From: Bactericera cockerelli
Taxonomy: Eukaryota > Arthropoda > Insecta > Hemiptera > Triozidae
Reading direction: 5' to 3'
Length of the DNA: 64,000 nucleotides
Assembly (NCBI GenBank): GCA_024516035.1
Contig: CM044967.1
Coordinates: forward strand, 18,760,810 to 18,824,809
Part shown: one piece after another, positions 19,876 to 31,509 of the stretch
Numbering within the stretch: position 1 is the stretch's first letter
How the letters are laid out: each line of letters opens with the position of its first letter
Notes under the pieces: model-generated
What the model saw: only the letters and a program-made list of their open reading frames with translations
Database searches by the model: none
What the model was told of the DNA's origin: nothing
Program-made: the position numbers and the translations under genes

Positions 19876-22056
19876 CAGAGTGTCCACTTTTAATGTGCGC
19901 CATAGGAAAAATACATGTAAAAACAGTTTTTCTTGTCCCAAAAGTCGCCATTAAGTATTTTAGTTAAACCAAATACGTTAACTCATGTATTTTTATCTGA
20001 AGAATCCACTGGTGGTAATTTCATACACCTGGGACTTACAGTTAAAAAGTTAAGGGTTCGAAATCCGAGAAATGTGTTATGTTTGAAACTCAACATTTTT
20101 GTACAATTGGATACTCTATTTAATGTATTTTTTCACGAGAAATTGATTGGTAATATTTTCAATTACCTGGGGTTTACAGTTAAAAAGTTCTGGGTTCGAA
20201 ACCGAGTAATTGCGTTATGTTTGAAACTCAATATTTTCGTACACCTGGATACCTACCTGGTTTCTGGTTTTACTATCTGTTATACCCTATTTTAGCATTC
20301 CTTAACTTTATTGTATTTCTTCAATAGAAATAACGATTTCTGCTTCTTTTGTCCGAAGAAGACCTACTGAAAAAAGGCGTGTTTTAAACTTGAATACATG
20401 ACTTTGTAAAAAAGGACAATACTGATAATCAGTTTATGGGTAGGTACTTACTGATATTGAAGTTAGATTCGATTTTCAAAGATATCTCCATCAGCAGCAA
20501 CACAATATCCCAATCTGTCGTAAAATTCATTGCGAACATTTGCCAATTGACGTGCTGTTATGTTGTTGCATGCTTGGGTGATGGCATCTTTCAATGCCTC
20601 TACATTGGGGTATGTTTTACCTTCGTGATAAAGTATTGTTTTTAGGTAACCCCAAAGAAAAAAGTCATTTGAGGATAGATCGGGTGATCTTGCTGCCCAA
20701 TCAATATCACCATTGTGAGCTATCACCCTTCCTGGAAATGCTGCTTGTAAAAACTCTTTGACTAATCTTGAGTTGTAGGCTGGACAACCGTCCATTTGAG
20801 AATGGACCTATTTCATGAACAAGGAGGTCGAGGAAGAGTTCTGAAGTTAGATTTTCATTGTAGAATATTGGACCAATAATGTGTTGTCCTACTATTCCTG
20901 CCCAGACGTTTACTTTTTGTGGGTACTGAGTATGAGGCTGCACCAAAAGTAGAGGATTTTCTTTGGCCCACATCCGTGAGTTTTGAAAATTGGGAGCGTG
21001 TGTCAGATTAAAACTAGATTCGTCTGAAAAGCAAATATTTTCTAGCAGGCTTCTGTCAGCATTTATCAGGTCTATCATTGTAGAACAAAAATGAATCCTT
21101 CTTTCATAATCACCATTCAATAACTGCTGATATTTGCTGAAGTGATAGCTACGATACTTATGTTTTTTCAGAGTCTTATGTACAGTGCTCTTTTTAAGGT
21201 TGAGCTATCGACTTATTTCTCTTACACTCGTAAAAAGGGATCCCTTTCCACAAGGTTCAAAATGTTGGTCTCATTTTGAGAAGGAACTCTTCGGATATGT
21301 GTTGATGCGACTCGTTTGTCATGGAGAGAACCATCATTATCAAAAAATTTCACTGCCCTAAGGACTTGACAATGATGGAAATAGGCACATTCTGGATGCT
21401 GTTCTAACCAAATATCACGAGCCCTTCTAGCACTGTTACCCTGATAATACAGTTTAACCAAACCAATTTTATCCTGTAAAGACAACATGTTATAAAAATA
21501 AAAATAATGAAAATTCACTTCTATCCACAAACTCAGAAGAAACAAAAGTAAAGGTAGGCATGAATCAGGGATAATAGTTTTTTCTACAAGACATTTTGTT
21601 TTGGATATTATTTTGGCCAGCACCATTGAAATTTGTGAAAAATATTATTTGAGCCAATCATTTGTATTACCGTGCTGCAGACAACAAAGAACAGAATGAA
21701 TAAATTTCATAAACCAGGTATTTCTCGGGTTTTGAACCCGAAACTTTTTAACTATGATTATTACGTGTTTGAAAATATTACCAATCAATTTCTCGTGAAA
21801 AAAATACATAAAATAGAGTATCCAATTGTACAAAAATGTTGAGTTTCAAACATAACACATTTCTCGGATTTCGAACCCTTAACTTTTTAACTGTAAGTCC
21901 CAGGTGTATGAAATTACCACCAGTGGATTCTTCAGATAAAAATACATGAGTTAACATATTTGGTTTAATTAAAATACTTAATGGCGACTTTTGAGACAAG
22001 AAAAACTGTTTTTACATGTATTTTTCCTATGGCGCACATTAAAAGTGGACACTCTG
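19876..22056 (-). mobile_element. Complete Tc1/mariner-superfamily transposon with long inverted repeats
   Basis: The 2181-bp element is flanked by TA (19874-19875 and 22057-22058). Both ends read CAGAGTGTCCACTTTTAATG inward. The inverted repeats run on for about 270 bp at high similarity and about 420 bp with decay, and contain internal direct repeats with a GGGTTCGAAA core. A single broken transposase lies between them on the minus strand. The two arms differ at few positions, so the insertion is fairly young. Confidence 0.95.
20463..21626 (-). pseudogene. Broken DD41D Tc1/mariner-type transposase
   Basis: Three pieces read in order. At 21626-21222, an N-terminal helix-turn-helix region begins LSLQDKIGLVKLYYQGNSAR. 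At 21120-20707 are FSDESSFNLTHAPNF (first catalytic Asp) and VNVWAGIVG. At 20795-20463 are MDGCPAYNSRLVKEF (second Asp) and ARSPDLSSNDFFLWG (third Asp). I count 41 residues between the second and third catalytic Asp. Breaks: a one-base shift near 21237 in a T run, an in-frame TAG near 21205, and a shift near 20800. The catalytic residues remain but the frame is not open, so this copy is not autonomous. Confidence 0.9.
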
Positions 22057-22058
22057 TA

Positions 22059-22865
22059 TGTTAAATTGTTGATACATTCGACTTCTTTTCGGATTTTCCA
22101 GATTTTATTTATAGTTTGCCTTAGAAATAGAAATTTATCGCAATTATTGAAAAAATAATCATATAGTAACATTAGTTTCAATTAGAAATTAGAGCTCTCA
22201 ATAATTGGACATTTTTTCATTGTCACACGAAATTCCTCGCTCATCTTTTAACTATTAGATCGTAGGCACACGGTTCCTACGATCAAAAAGTTTCCAAAAT
22301 TTTAAAAATTGCTGACTGAACAAAGTGAATGTATCAATTTTAACTCGACAATTTTGCAGATTTGTTTGTGACGCGAAATTCTTTGCAGCTCCTTTGGTGA
22401 TTTTTTAAATGAGTCTATCCCGAAATCAAGAAAGGCTCTTATCTTAAAATTTACAAGAAGCCGACGACAAAAGTGTGCCTGTAAATATTTTTTATCGGTT
22501 TTGAACAAAAAAAATTGTGAAGAAAAGGATTGACTCAAATATTTTAGCAGTTTGCTTTATTACGACTAGATAAGTGTTATATTTTATTTGGCAACACTGT
22601 GTTATATTTTTATATCGTCCACCAATCAAATCGCTTAGCTAAAACAGCTGATCTCTTAAAAACAGATAAACCCTAACCCGCTAAATTTGAAAAATATCAT
22701 ATTTCTGATCTATTGCCAAGATTTTCCAAAAGATCAAGGATTCCAGCCAGAGTGCCAGTCCTATCAGATAAAATGAACTTGTAACTTGCTGGCAAAACTA
22801 GCAAGTTTCAGCTTCCTTTGCAGCTTTTCCTGAGTTTTAATATTATAGAAGTCGTCAACAAGTAG
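22059..22865. other. No gene seen
   Basis: Unassigned AT-rich sequence after the Tc1/mariner element. It may hold the promoter of the loqs-like gene, but no clear TATA box was identified. Confidence 0.4.
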
Positions 22866-23003
22866 TCAGTTAGTGGTTCAGTATTTTTTATTAAAATAAT
22901 ATTGTTAAATTAAAAAACCTTACTGAAATATTCTACTGTGGTTTATTACCATTCAATTCTCAGCTATAGCACAAGGAGTTTAATTGACAATAAATTTGAT
23001 GTT
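22866..23003 (+). other. Possible 5' UTR exon of the loqs-like gene
   Basis: An arthropod-type initiator (TCAGT) occurs at 22866 and a donor GTAAGA begins at 23004 after ATGTTG. Spliced to the acceptor at 25206, the ATG at 22998 would open a short upstream frame that ends before the main start. Purely motif-based; other exons between 22600 and 25200 are equally possible. Confidence 0.2.
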
Positions 23004-23149
23004 GGTAAGAACTCATTGATTTATTGCTCTGTACCTTGTTTAAGAAAGCTCACTCATGCTCAATATCTCCTTTTCAATTGTCAATTTATGTTTGAATAAT
23101 GCATTCAGAGGGTACATTATACAAAGTTTGACAGTAGGAGGGGTCAAAG

Positions 23150-23545
23150 GGGCATTTTTGGTTGTCTGGCTGGATGATGTTAAACAGGGAGAATACCAGT
23201 GTCTTTCTGGAGGACTATAAACAGAGAGAAGACCAGTGTCTTGCTAGAGAAGTTTAAACAGAGAACTGACTATCTTACCCTTACAAGCCAGGCTAGCTAG
23301 CAGTTTCCTAAGGGTTTAAGGACTTATAAAGGAAAGTCCAAGTCCTCATCATGACAAGATAAGATTTATTTATTGTTCATTTGATACATAAGTATATGCA
23401 ACATGGTCTTCCTACAGTATAATTACATTTTAAAATAGACTACATATTATTTTTTTAAATTACATGGTTGATTGCACATAGAAATATGTGGTTCGGGATG
23501 AGCCAACTTTGAAATAAAGTTAGACCATCATTCCCCTCTCCAGCT
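23150..23545. repeat. Interspersed repeat R1, copy 1
   Basis: Contains TTAAACAGGGAGAATACCAG, ATAAACAGAGAGAAGACCAG, then CAGTTTCCTAAGGGTTTAAG. The far end reads CACATAGAAATATGTGGTTC. A second copy lies at 41095-41310. Copy 1 has an extra T-rich insert (about 23360-23460). Confidence 0.7.
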
Positions 23546-23548
23546 GAA

Positions 23549-23655
23549 TAATAATAATACTCTTCTGTGGAAGGTAACCACTAGGCAAGGTTAATGCTGA
23601 AAGCATTTCTACCACCTAACCTTTAGAGTCTTATTATTATGTGGTCACAAACTAA
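23549..23655 (-). mobile_element. SINE-1 tail fragment, reverse
   Basis: ATAATAATACTCTTCTGTGG, AGGCAAGGTTAATGC, then ATTATTATGTGGTCAC. The head is missing; an M1 fragment follows. Confidence 0.7.
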
Positions 23656-23709
23656 AAACAACAAGGAGAATTTTGAGAGTGATAGTGCTTTCGGGAATTA
23701 GGCCCTGAT

Positions 23710-24549
23710 TAGAGCATTCATGAAACCATTATAATTAGCGGTAGTTATTCTTATAATAATTATTTATTTATACCACCCAATTGTTGCCCAAGGGTGCCCT
23801 TCCTTATTGGTGCAGTAGTTTTGGTGCCATTATTAACCAAGTCTTAAGCAAATAAGGATTGTTTGGTTTTTTCAAGCATGCATTTGAACAAACACTACAA
23901 TTCATGTCACAAAAGATCTATTTTAGGTCACAGTGTCAAAGGACTTTTGTAGCCAATAGCCCTACTAATATCAACCCTACAGCTACCTGGATAGCTACCA
24001 CTTTAACAGAAAAAAACTTGATCAATCTTTTGTGATACTGGTAAAAATGGCGATGTAAACCCTCAATAATATCATGTGGTTTACCTTAATAATTTATATT
24101 TTATCAAAAAAAAAAAAAAAAAAAATCTCTACCTAATTAGTCTCAGAGGGTTTGATTTCTGATAATTATCTTCTCAAGCTAGTGTTCTTGAGAGGTAGTT
24201 TATCATTATTTATTTATGGGAATGAATTAAGAATAATTCAATAAAAACAATGTGATGGACCAGGCCCCAGGGTGATTCTTTGTGGATTAGTTGAAGGCAA
24301 AAATGTCGTTTAGTTTAGTGTGGTTTAACTATCATCAATAAGTTTTTTTAACTGGAAATATTGTATTTTACATTCTTTCAAGAAATAAACAAACTCACAT
24401 ATTTCTTATTTCTTACAGTGTGCTGAAAAAAACATAAAATATAGTTTTAAGTAGGTAGGAGAAAATTGATTTAGCTTAGATTTTTTTCTGAGGAAATCAG
24501 CTTTTAAAGTTGCATAGAAACCTCAATCAACAGAGCATTTTTAAATATA
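23710..24549. other. No gene seen
   Basis: AT-rich, with a poly(A) run near 24108-24124. It would be intron if the proposed 5' UTR exon at 22866-23003 is real. Confidence 0.4.
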
Positions 24550-25098
24550 CAGTAGAAATCGTTTATAACGAACTTCAAGGGACCGGACAGATTTGTTCCT
24601 TATAGCCGATTTTCACTATAACCGATATATCGGCTATAAGGAACAAGTTCACTATATCCGATATGTATCGCTTATAGAGAACAATGTACGTTATAAGGGA
24701 ACTTCGTAAGACATGAAAAATGTACAATTATGTATGAATGTAGGTACATTCATAATCCACTAATTCAAAATCTGAAACAATACTAACTTTTAGGTGCTAA
24801 TAAAATGATCTAAGTCAGACAGATCACTCATCTACTCCTTGACAAAAATCTGCATAACTAAACATGTTTTCTGTTTTACTCACACAGCATCAAAATGAAT
24901 TTTGTACGTTATAACCGATAGAAAGTAGCCACGGGACTTGAGAATTTGTTCGCTAAAGCCGATATTGTTCCTAATAGCCGATGTTTGTTATAAACGATAC
25001 CAATGTTAATTTTCCATTAGACTCCAAGGGACCGGAGATTTTGTTTGCTATAGCCGATTGTTCCTTATAAACGGTGTCGTTATAAACGATTTCTACTG
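24550..25098. mobile_element. pogo/Tigger-type MITE upstream of the loqs-like gene
   Basis: 549-bp non-coding element with TA on both sides (24548-24549, 25099-25100). Ends are inverted copies starting CAGTAGAAATCGTTTATA. Many internal repeats of GTTATAA/CCGATA/GGGACCGG are arranged as imperfect palindromes. The CAGTA start and TA duplication fit the pogo/Tigger group. It ends about 108 bp before the 5' UTR acceptor of the loqs-like gene. Confidence 0.85.
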
Positions 25099-25232
25099 TA
25101 ATATATTTATATATTTTTATTATTCATAAAAAAAACATAATCTGTCATTTATACCCATTAAAATTTGAAGTGATAACAAGTAAGAATATTATTTTTACTA
25201 TTTCAGAATCATACTCCCACACCACAGTAACC

Positions 25233-26354
25233 ATGCCTGAGGATAATCAAAACAGCATTAAATGCTCTGAAAATTCAACAGAACAAAGAACTGAGGAATG
25301 TCCACCACATAAAAATGACCAAAAAGAAAAAGAAGAACAATCACAGGAAAATAAAATTTTATTAAGTGAAAAGAAACCAAGAGAATGTCCAAAAATGACA
25401 CTGGAAGAAGCAGCAAAGTTGGAAGTGATGAGACTGAACACTGGAGATAGAACTCCTGTGTCTCTCATGCAAGAACTGCTCTCTAGAAGAGGAAGTGCCC
25501 CCAAATATGAACTCATCCAAATAGAGGGAGTAATCAATGAACCAATTTTCAAATATAGGATAAGTTTAGCATCTGAATCAAAACTCTATGTTGCCATAGG
25601 CTCTGGAAAGTCCAAGAAAGAAGCCAAACACAATGCTGCAAAGTCTGTTCTAGATCAATTGATTGGCTGCGATGAAAAGGTACTCTGTCAAAAAGAAAAT
25701 ATTTTCAAGGTTGAACCAAATCCTGTAGGTCAATTGCAAGAAGCTTCAATGATCAGGAAATGGCCCCCTCCTGTTTATGAGACAGAAGAAACCACTGGTT
25801 TACCACATGAGCGAATGTTCACAGTCTGTGTCTATGTGAATGTTTACAAAGAAGAAGGTATTGGCAAGTCAAAGAAAATTGCCAAGCGAGAAGCAGCCCA
25901 CAATATGCTGAAATTTTTAGAAACAATTCCTATTGAACTGGCCGAGAATAAATCGGAAGATGATTTGGATGAGAAAGGAGATACTAATGGGTTGAAGCAG
26001 AGCCATGACAGCAATTTTCTAACACCTCAAGTTATCAAGAAAATTCAACAATATCATACTGTGTTCCTTCAAAAAAACAAGGGGCCCTTGTTAGAGAACT
26101 TTTTGTCAATGAAAAATATAGAGAAACAAATAGAAGACCCTATTGAATTTTTGGAAGATCTTGGTGATGAACTGAAATACAATGTTTCCTTTGTTGAAAT
26201 AGAAGAAATGTCTAAAGCAGACACTTTCCAAACATTATTGCAATTAACAACCACACCTGTTACAGTATTCTGTGGTTCAGGGGTTACTATTGAGGATGCT
26301 AAAATGGAAGCAGTGTATAAGGCTTTAGAATTTCTCCAAATAATGAACCGATAG
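25233..26354 (+). CDS. loqs: Loquacious/TARBP2-like protein with three double-stranded RNA-binding domains, intronless CDS
   Basis: Double-stranded-RNA-binding cofactor of the Loqs/TRBP/PACT family, which partners Dicer and helps load small RNAs; cytoplasmic. 373 residues. dsRBD1 lies at about 73-145 (TPVSLMQELLSRRGSAPKYE; GKSKKEAKHNAAKSVLDQL). dsRBD2 lies at 163-231 (NPVGQLQE; KWPPPVYETEETTGLPHERMF; GKSKKIAKREAAHNML). A divergent type-B dsRBD3 lies at 303-371 (NVSFVEIEE; LQLTTTPVTVFCGSG; ALEFLQIM), which in Loqs binds Dicer-1. The N-terminus is charged. The start is the ATG at 25233 (context CCATGCC), since an acceptor TTTCAG ends at 25206 and upstream frame codons would be intronic. The whole CDS is one exon, although loqs genes normally have several coding introns, so this may be a retrocopy or intron-loss paralogue. 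It has no frame break. R2D2 is less likely because three domains are present. Confidence 0.88.
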   Translation: MPEDNQNSIKCSENSTEQRTEECPPHKNDQKEKEEQSQENKILLSEKKPRECPKMTLEEAAKLEVMRLNTGDRTPVSLMQELLSRRGSAPKYELIQIEGVINEPIFKYRISLASESKLYVAIGSGKSKKEAKHNAAKSVLDQLIGCDEKVLCQKENIFKVEPNPVGQLQEASMIRKWPPPVYETEETTGLPHERMFTVCVYVNVYKEEGIGKSKKIAKREAAHNMLKFLETIPIELAENKSEDDLDEKGDTNGLKQSHDSNFLTPQVIKKIQQYHTVFLQKNKGPLLENFLSMKNIEKQIEDPIEFLEDLGDELKYNVSFVEIEEMSKADTFQTLLQLTTTPVTVFCGSGVTIEDAKMEAVYKALEFLQIMNR

Positions 26355-26749
26355 GCCTTAAATGATGAGCTACAATTAAGAAATTACTTTTTGATTGTAG
26401 TGTAATGTAAATGAAGATAATGTACATTATTGTACATGAACCAAGTTTCGTGGAGATGTAAATACTTTCTCTTTGACTTATTTTCTTGGTGTTTATTTTA
26501 AATATATTGCTCCACTGCCAAAGTAACTTTAATATTGTATAATGTATGTATATATTTCTATGTGTGATAAACCATTGGGAGAACTTTGGCTATTTCTTAT
26601 AAGCCATGAAATGAAAATCAGAGCGATAAAAAAAAAAATTGAATACCACTAGATCAACATATAAATAGGAAAAACCAAGAGCGTATTGATACCAGTGACT
26701 AATTTTTTTCTTAATAATTTAATATATGACCTTTTATTTTATTTATATT

Positions 26750-27410
26750 ACTTCCCATAAATTTCTAATATTAGAAATCGGAAGTATTGTGTTCCTGAAA
26801 CAAAATATTTTTTTGCTCCGATTTCAATTTTTTTTTCATATTTCTGGACGTTTCATAACCGCCTGAACAACTTTTGTTTTGTGTCGGTCTGTCGGTTAAA
26901 AACATTGCTTGTTACGCGCAAATCTCAGAAACTACATAACGGATTTTGACAAAATTCTGTAAACATATAGAGGCATTCCGCAGATGGTCCCATTTCAAAT
27001 TAATCAACTTCGCACTAGCGGTTCTTGGTGATAGAGACCATGCGCCTGACCACTAACTTTTTACTTAAACGCTTATATCTCGTGAACGGTACATACAACC
27101 AATGTTGATGAAATTCTGAATGTATAAGCGTATTATCAGTTTACATAGTACATTTATATTTATTTTTTGATAAAATTTGAATTAACTCTGATATTTAAGA
27201 AAATCCAAAAAATTTAACAAAAAGTCAAAAAATAAGGTCCACAACTTGCCAATACAGAAGTTCTTGTAAAATCTAGAACGTAGGAAAAATGATATTCTAC
27301 CAGACAGAAAAATTGAAGTAAATCGGTTAGGCGGTTTTGGAGATACAAGTGATTTAGTATAAAATCTCATTTTTAAATTATATATAATCACTAAAAGATG
27401 CTGTATTCAC
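26750..27410. repeat. Interspersed repeat R2, copy 1
   Basis: About 650 bp downstream of the loqs-like gene, starting with a stem (ATTTCTAATATTAGAAAT) and GGAAGTATTGTGTTC. It then carries TTACGCGCAAATCTCAGAAA, GACCATGCGCCTGACCACTA and CGCTTATATCTCGTGAACGG. No coding frame. A second copy lies at 43905-44575 in the STOX gene. Family unknown. Confidence 0.85.
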
Positions 27411-27999
27411 TGTACCTATTGCCCTAGAGCCAATGTTACAGATCTCAGATATGATCTGTCTAAATTTTCTTCCCTTCGGTACAATATATATGGCAAGAGA
27501 AAAAAATCACAAAAAAAAAATTATAGCGCAGTGGAAAATCTAGCACAAATTTCAACAATACGACAAGAAAAATAGTAGAGACAAATCTAGCATCACAATG
27601 ATTCGGCAACACTAAACAAAATTTTTGCTAGATTTTTTTTTTATATTTTTCAATTTTCATCCAGTTTTTATTTCATTATCAACAATTTCAAAAAATTGTA
27701 AAATAAAAATATTATTTTTGATTACTTTGAATTACCTTTCATTTATTCTTTTTCCAGCATACACTTTTCATAGAATTTATTTTATATCTTGACTCTCTTG
27801 ATTACTATCTTTCCAGTGAGTAATATTGTTTTTTTAGTAATGGTAAAAAATAAACAATTTCAGTTGAAAATGGAAAAGCAGCTTTAAGAAATTGGTGTAA
27901 TCAAATACAAAAACTCAGCTCAACACAGCATAGAATTGAATACTTTTAATTAAGTATACTGAAAAATAAGGTAAGTAAATAACTACTCAGAGAGAATTG

Positions 28000-28148
28000 A
28001 AGGCCAAAATTAAAAGACAACATTGAGATCAGTAGAAGTCATTTTGAGATGGACTTAAGCATTAGGTTCCCCATTTAAAACAATAAGAAAAATTAATCTA
28101 GACTCAAGTCCACAGTAGTATTATTCTAAAGTTTATTAATTCCACCCC
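28000..28148. mobile_element. M2 MITE, diverged
   Basis: Begins GGCCAAAATTAAAAGAC and ends GTTTATTAATTCCACCCC, with internal GACTTAAGCATTAGG and CTAGACTCAAGTCCACAG as in other copies. Confidence 0.6.
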
Positions 28149-28917
28149 TATTATGTGTTGCATAGTCATTTACAGATTGATTAAGCATGTCCATTAGCCA
28201 TTTGATTATGTATAAAGTTGGTGGAATAACTCTCTTCATTTGCAACTATGTACTTGGGCCTTATACTTCTTACATGTCCCCTATACCCCACCCTGAAAAT
28301 ATATAATATCCCTTCCTAAACAGCATATTCAACTATTGTCATAATTGAGACTACCTACACCAGAGGAGACACTGAAAAGAAAAGAAAAAGTCCAGTAATA
28401 TTTTTTTTTCTAGATTTCTTGGCTCTTATTACAGATTATAATCAATTACCTATATTAGGGTCAAGGGGGGTATTTACGAACAGGGGTAATTACGAACAGT
28501 GGTCAGTGTACCTAAACAGGATAAGATATTTCGAATCTGGTGGTTGAATACTATTATTTTGAATTGTTTTTTACAGGTTGAACACGAGTTTTCGATAGTA
28601 TTTATTTTCAGTTGTAGTTAGTAAGCTAGTGAAAATAGATCTATCAAAAAAATTGTTTTTTGAAGTTTTTGATTTTTTTAAAACAATTTTTTAGGTAAGT
28701 GTTACTTGAATTTTTATCATTATTTTACTTTTAATTATTGATAAGCATGTTTTTGGTTATTATTTTACAAAAATAATTGTTTTAAACCATTTTTTAAGTT
28801 ATACTTTTTGGGTGTTCTTAATTACCCCCGCATTTTTTTGCTATGGGGTAATTACGAACGCATATTTTGGGTGTTTGTTTTACCCTATAACTTTTTTTGT
28901 ATTTATCAAAACACTCA

Positions 28918-29150
28918 GAATGACCCGGAACTACAAGATGAAGAAACCACCTCCTTTGTATACAGAAGCACAAATGATATCTGGTATCGTATTAGATGTT
29001 TTTAATGGCAACCTGGCTGTCAGAAGAGCAACGGCAGTGTTTTGAGAATCCGCAAACCAAAGTAGAATTTTCCAAACGTAAGACTCAAAATCCTGTAATA
29101 CTGGGAGGTTGTAAGAAGTACCAAGATATTAGTACCCTAATGTATTGGAC
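28918..29150 (+). pseudogene. N-terminal remnant of a pogo-like transposase
   Basis: The frame starting MTRNYKMKKPPPLYTEAQ continues ISGIVLDVFNGNLAVRRATAVF and then stops at TGA 29042. The next frame goes on with NPQTKVEFSKRKTQN. The pattern of an MxRNYK start, then an alpha-helical stretch with an SVRxAA-like motif, matches the pipsqueak HTH of pogo/jerky transposases. No catalytic part survives. Confidence 0.65.
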
Positions 29151-29410
29151 CCAATGAAGGTATTTGTGTACTTGAACATAGCAAAAGAAAGGAAGAAAAA
29201 TGAAAGTGTAGAAAACGAAAAGAAATATAGGGGGAACAGTTTCAAAAAAGAAGAAAAAAATGAAGGTAGAAGAAGACAAATCTGAGATTGACAATGAGCT
29301 AGAAACTATTGATAAGACCAAAATCTGTAAAAAAAAATTAAAAAAATATATAAAACACCTTTCAAAAGCTCTCATAATTAACTATTACTATTATTATGCT
29401 TTTATTACCA

Positions 29411-29772
29411 GCCTCCGTGGCGTAACGGTTGTGACTACTGCCCGTAGTCCCAAGATCCTTAGTTCGATTCCCGGTTGGAGCAGACTTTATGCACAGAAAA
29501 TTCTGTCCCCTCCGAACATGTGAGGCTGTCGATTCCGGCCCCACCCAGGCTGGGTGAGGTTAATGTGGGTAGCTGGTACGATTTCCAGCGAATGGAGGGT
29601 GAAACCCCCGTCCTGTCTACCTCAAGTCAGGATGTTAAAACCAAATAGAATCAATGGACATGAAAGGAGCCTAGACACTGGATCTGGGCTTCCATATTAT
29701 AATCCTCTCACCACCATGATTTAGGTATCTATACCTATCTCACGGACACGATATTATTATTATTACTATTAT
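29411..29772 (+). mobile_element. SINE-4 (tRNA-derived), full length
   Basis: Head GCCTCCGTGGCGTAACGGTT, GTTCGATTCCCGGTTGG. Body CCCACCCAGGCTGGGTGAGG, GGTAGCTGGTACGATTTCC and AATGGAGGGTGAAACCC. End ATCTCACGGACACGA and an (ATT)n tail. At about 360 bp it is the longest SINE family here. Inserted in the pogo-like element. Confidence 0.85.
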
Positions 29773-30209
29773 TTGCAAGATAGAGATACCCTATTTGATA
29801 AGAGCTGACTACCTTCGTGGTTAGGATTCAAACCACTATCCTGTGTGTCCATAAACTTTGCATATTGTCATACAGGTGGCTAAAGACACAAAGTACAATT
29901 TTGGTGTATTATTTGTACATAAAAAGCACATATTGCCATTAAAAAGTTCGTTTTTAATATTGTATAATGTGTTCGCATTTACCCCCGTCAGGCGGGGGTA
30001 AATGCGAACAGGCGGGGGTAAATAAGAACACCACTAAACAGATACTACAGTATGCACAAAACTATTTATAATGCACCATTAGAATGCTAAATAAGTCTAT
30101 ATACCAAAAAAATCACAAGACATGGATTTTACAAAAGCAACTCAGGGTTACAGATATGTTTATAAAATGTAGCTCAAAATCGTTTGTAATTACCCCCCTT
30201 GACCCTATA

Positions 30210-31509
30210 TTCGTCATAATTGTTAAATACTATCAAAATTGTCAAATACTATCAAAATTGTCATACTGTAAATTGCATTGTCACTAGCAGACTGATTATT
30301 TTGTCAACATGATGGTCCATAGCCATTTGATTGTGTACAAAAGTGTTGTCAAGTCCATATTTAAATCTGTCAACTAGCAACTATGAACTTGAGCTTTTTA
30401 TTGAACTTACCTAATTAGATCACAAAAATATAAGAAAAGATATTCCAAGTCATGATTTGACCATGCAGTTGCAATCAACGTTAAACCTTAAAAAAAGACA
30501 TTCTATTCCTTAAGTCAGACTAGACTTTCCACTAATGTGCACACAGTGCACCATTTTTTTTTTTTTTTTTTTTTTTAATGGAAGGCAGAAAAATCTTTCA
30601 AAGACACCCAGATCCTGGGGTGTGGGATTTCCACCCACTAAAAACCCACCTTCTCTAAAAGCTAACCGCACTAACTTTGTAATCCTATTTAATGATTCAG
30701 CCCCAAGGGTCTCGAGAAAAACAGTTACTTGTTGACGAAAGTTAAGGCAGAGTGTTGTGTCATGTCATTCATTATTTTTGTTATCATCACAAGATAATTT
30801 CTTCTTGTCTTTTGATGGTAAATATGACAAACAACCACAATGAAGAAAATTGTTTCACTGGGATAAGTTAACTAAATATACTGTACCAGCTTTTTCATTA
30901 TAAAAGTCATTTACACAAATCATTGGTGCCTTAACACAGTCAACATTAGGAAGGGCATCCAGCCATGAAATATGGATATAAGAGTGACAGAACCTACCAA
31001 CCTCAACCAGTATGAGGAAGAGGTTGAGCAATGGCAACCCCAAGTTTAGGAAAAGCAAGCTTAGTGAGAGAAGAAATAAATCAACTATAAAATTCAAGAG
31101 GAGCCCAGTGCTTATATCAAGTTTTCTTGTAAACACATCTGAGTGTAGACAGTAGACATTCTAATGTACTATTGTGCTATGCAAGTCACAATGGATCTCA
31201 TTAGGTGGCAGTGTTAATTGAATGGATTTTCCACTCAAACCCTGCAACCAGTCAGATATTCTATTCTATGCAAGGTGAACTAGAAACATGTTGACACTTG
31301 CTAATGGTAGTTAGATATTATAGTCTCAACCTTTCGAGACTGTGACTGGGATGACTTGTAGTTTGGGTTAAGGAATTAAGTAGTTGGTGCTGTGACCAAC
31401 AATGACTCCAATGAGCAAGACAATGCTCACCTCAAGGATATATTTTATTTGATCTGTATCAGAGAAAAATTACCTTCTTCTCTCAGGCAAACCACAAAAT
31501 TCTTAGCTT
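30210..31509. other. No gene seen; repeat scraps
   Basis: A poly(T) run at 30553-30576 starts a short AT-poor stretch (GGTGTGGGATTTCCACCC). 30945-31030 is a SINE-4 tail of the GGCATCCAGCC type. The first exon of STK11IP must lie here or further upstream and was not recognised. Confidence 0.45.

Larger units (their letters stand above)
28458..30205 (+). mobile_element. Deleted pogo-like transposon with nested SINE
   Basis: Inverted ends GGGTCAAGGGGGGTA at 28458 and 30205, flanked by TA (28456-28457, 30206-30207). Subterminal copies of GTAATTACGAAC and GGCGGGGGTAAAT are also inverted between the two ends. It contains a pipsqueak-type helix-turn-helix start (28918-29043) but no DDE domain. A SINE-4 copy (29411-29772) has jumped into it. 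Confidence 0.85.

Noticed and set aside
19933..20295. 120-codon frame beginning MSQKSPLSILVKPN, and its twin at 21999-21778
   Set aside because: They are the two inverted arms of the Tc1/mariner element read in opposite directions, not genes.
25247..25552. 101-codon minus-strand frame
   Set aside because: Antisense shadow of the loqs-like CDS.
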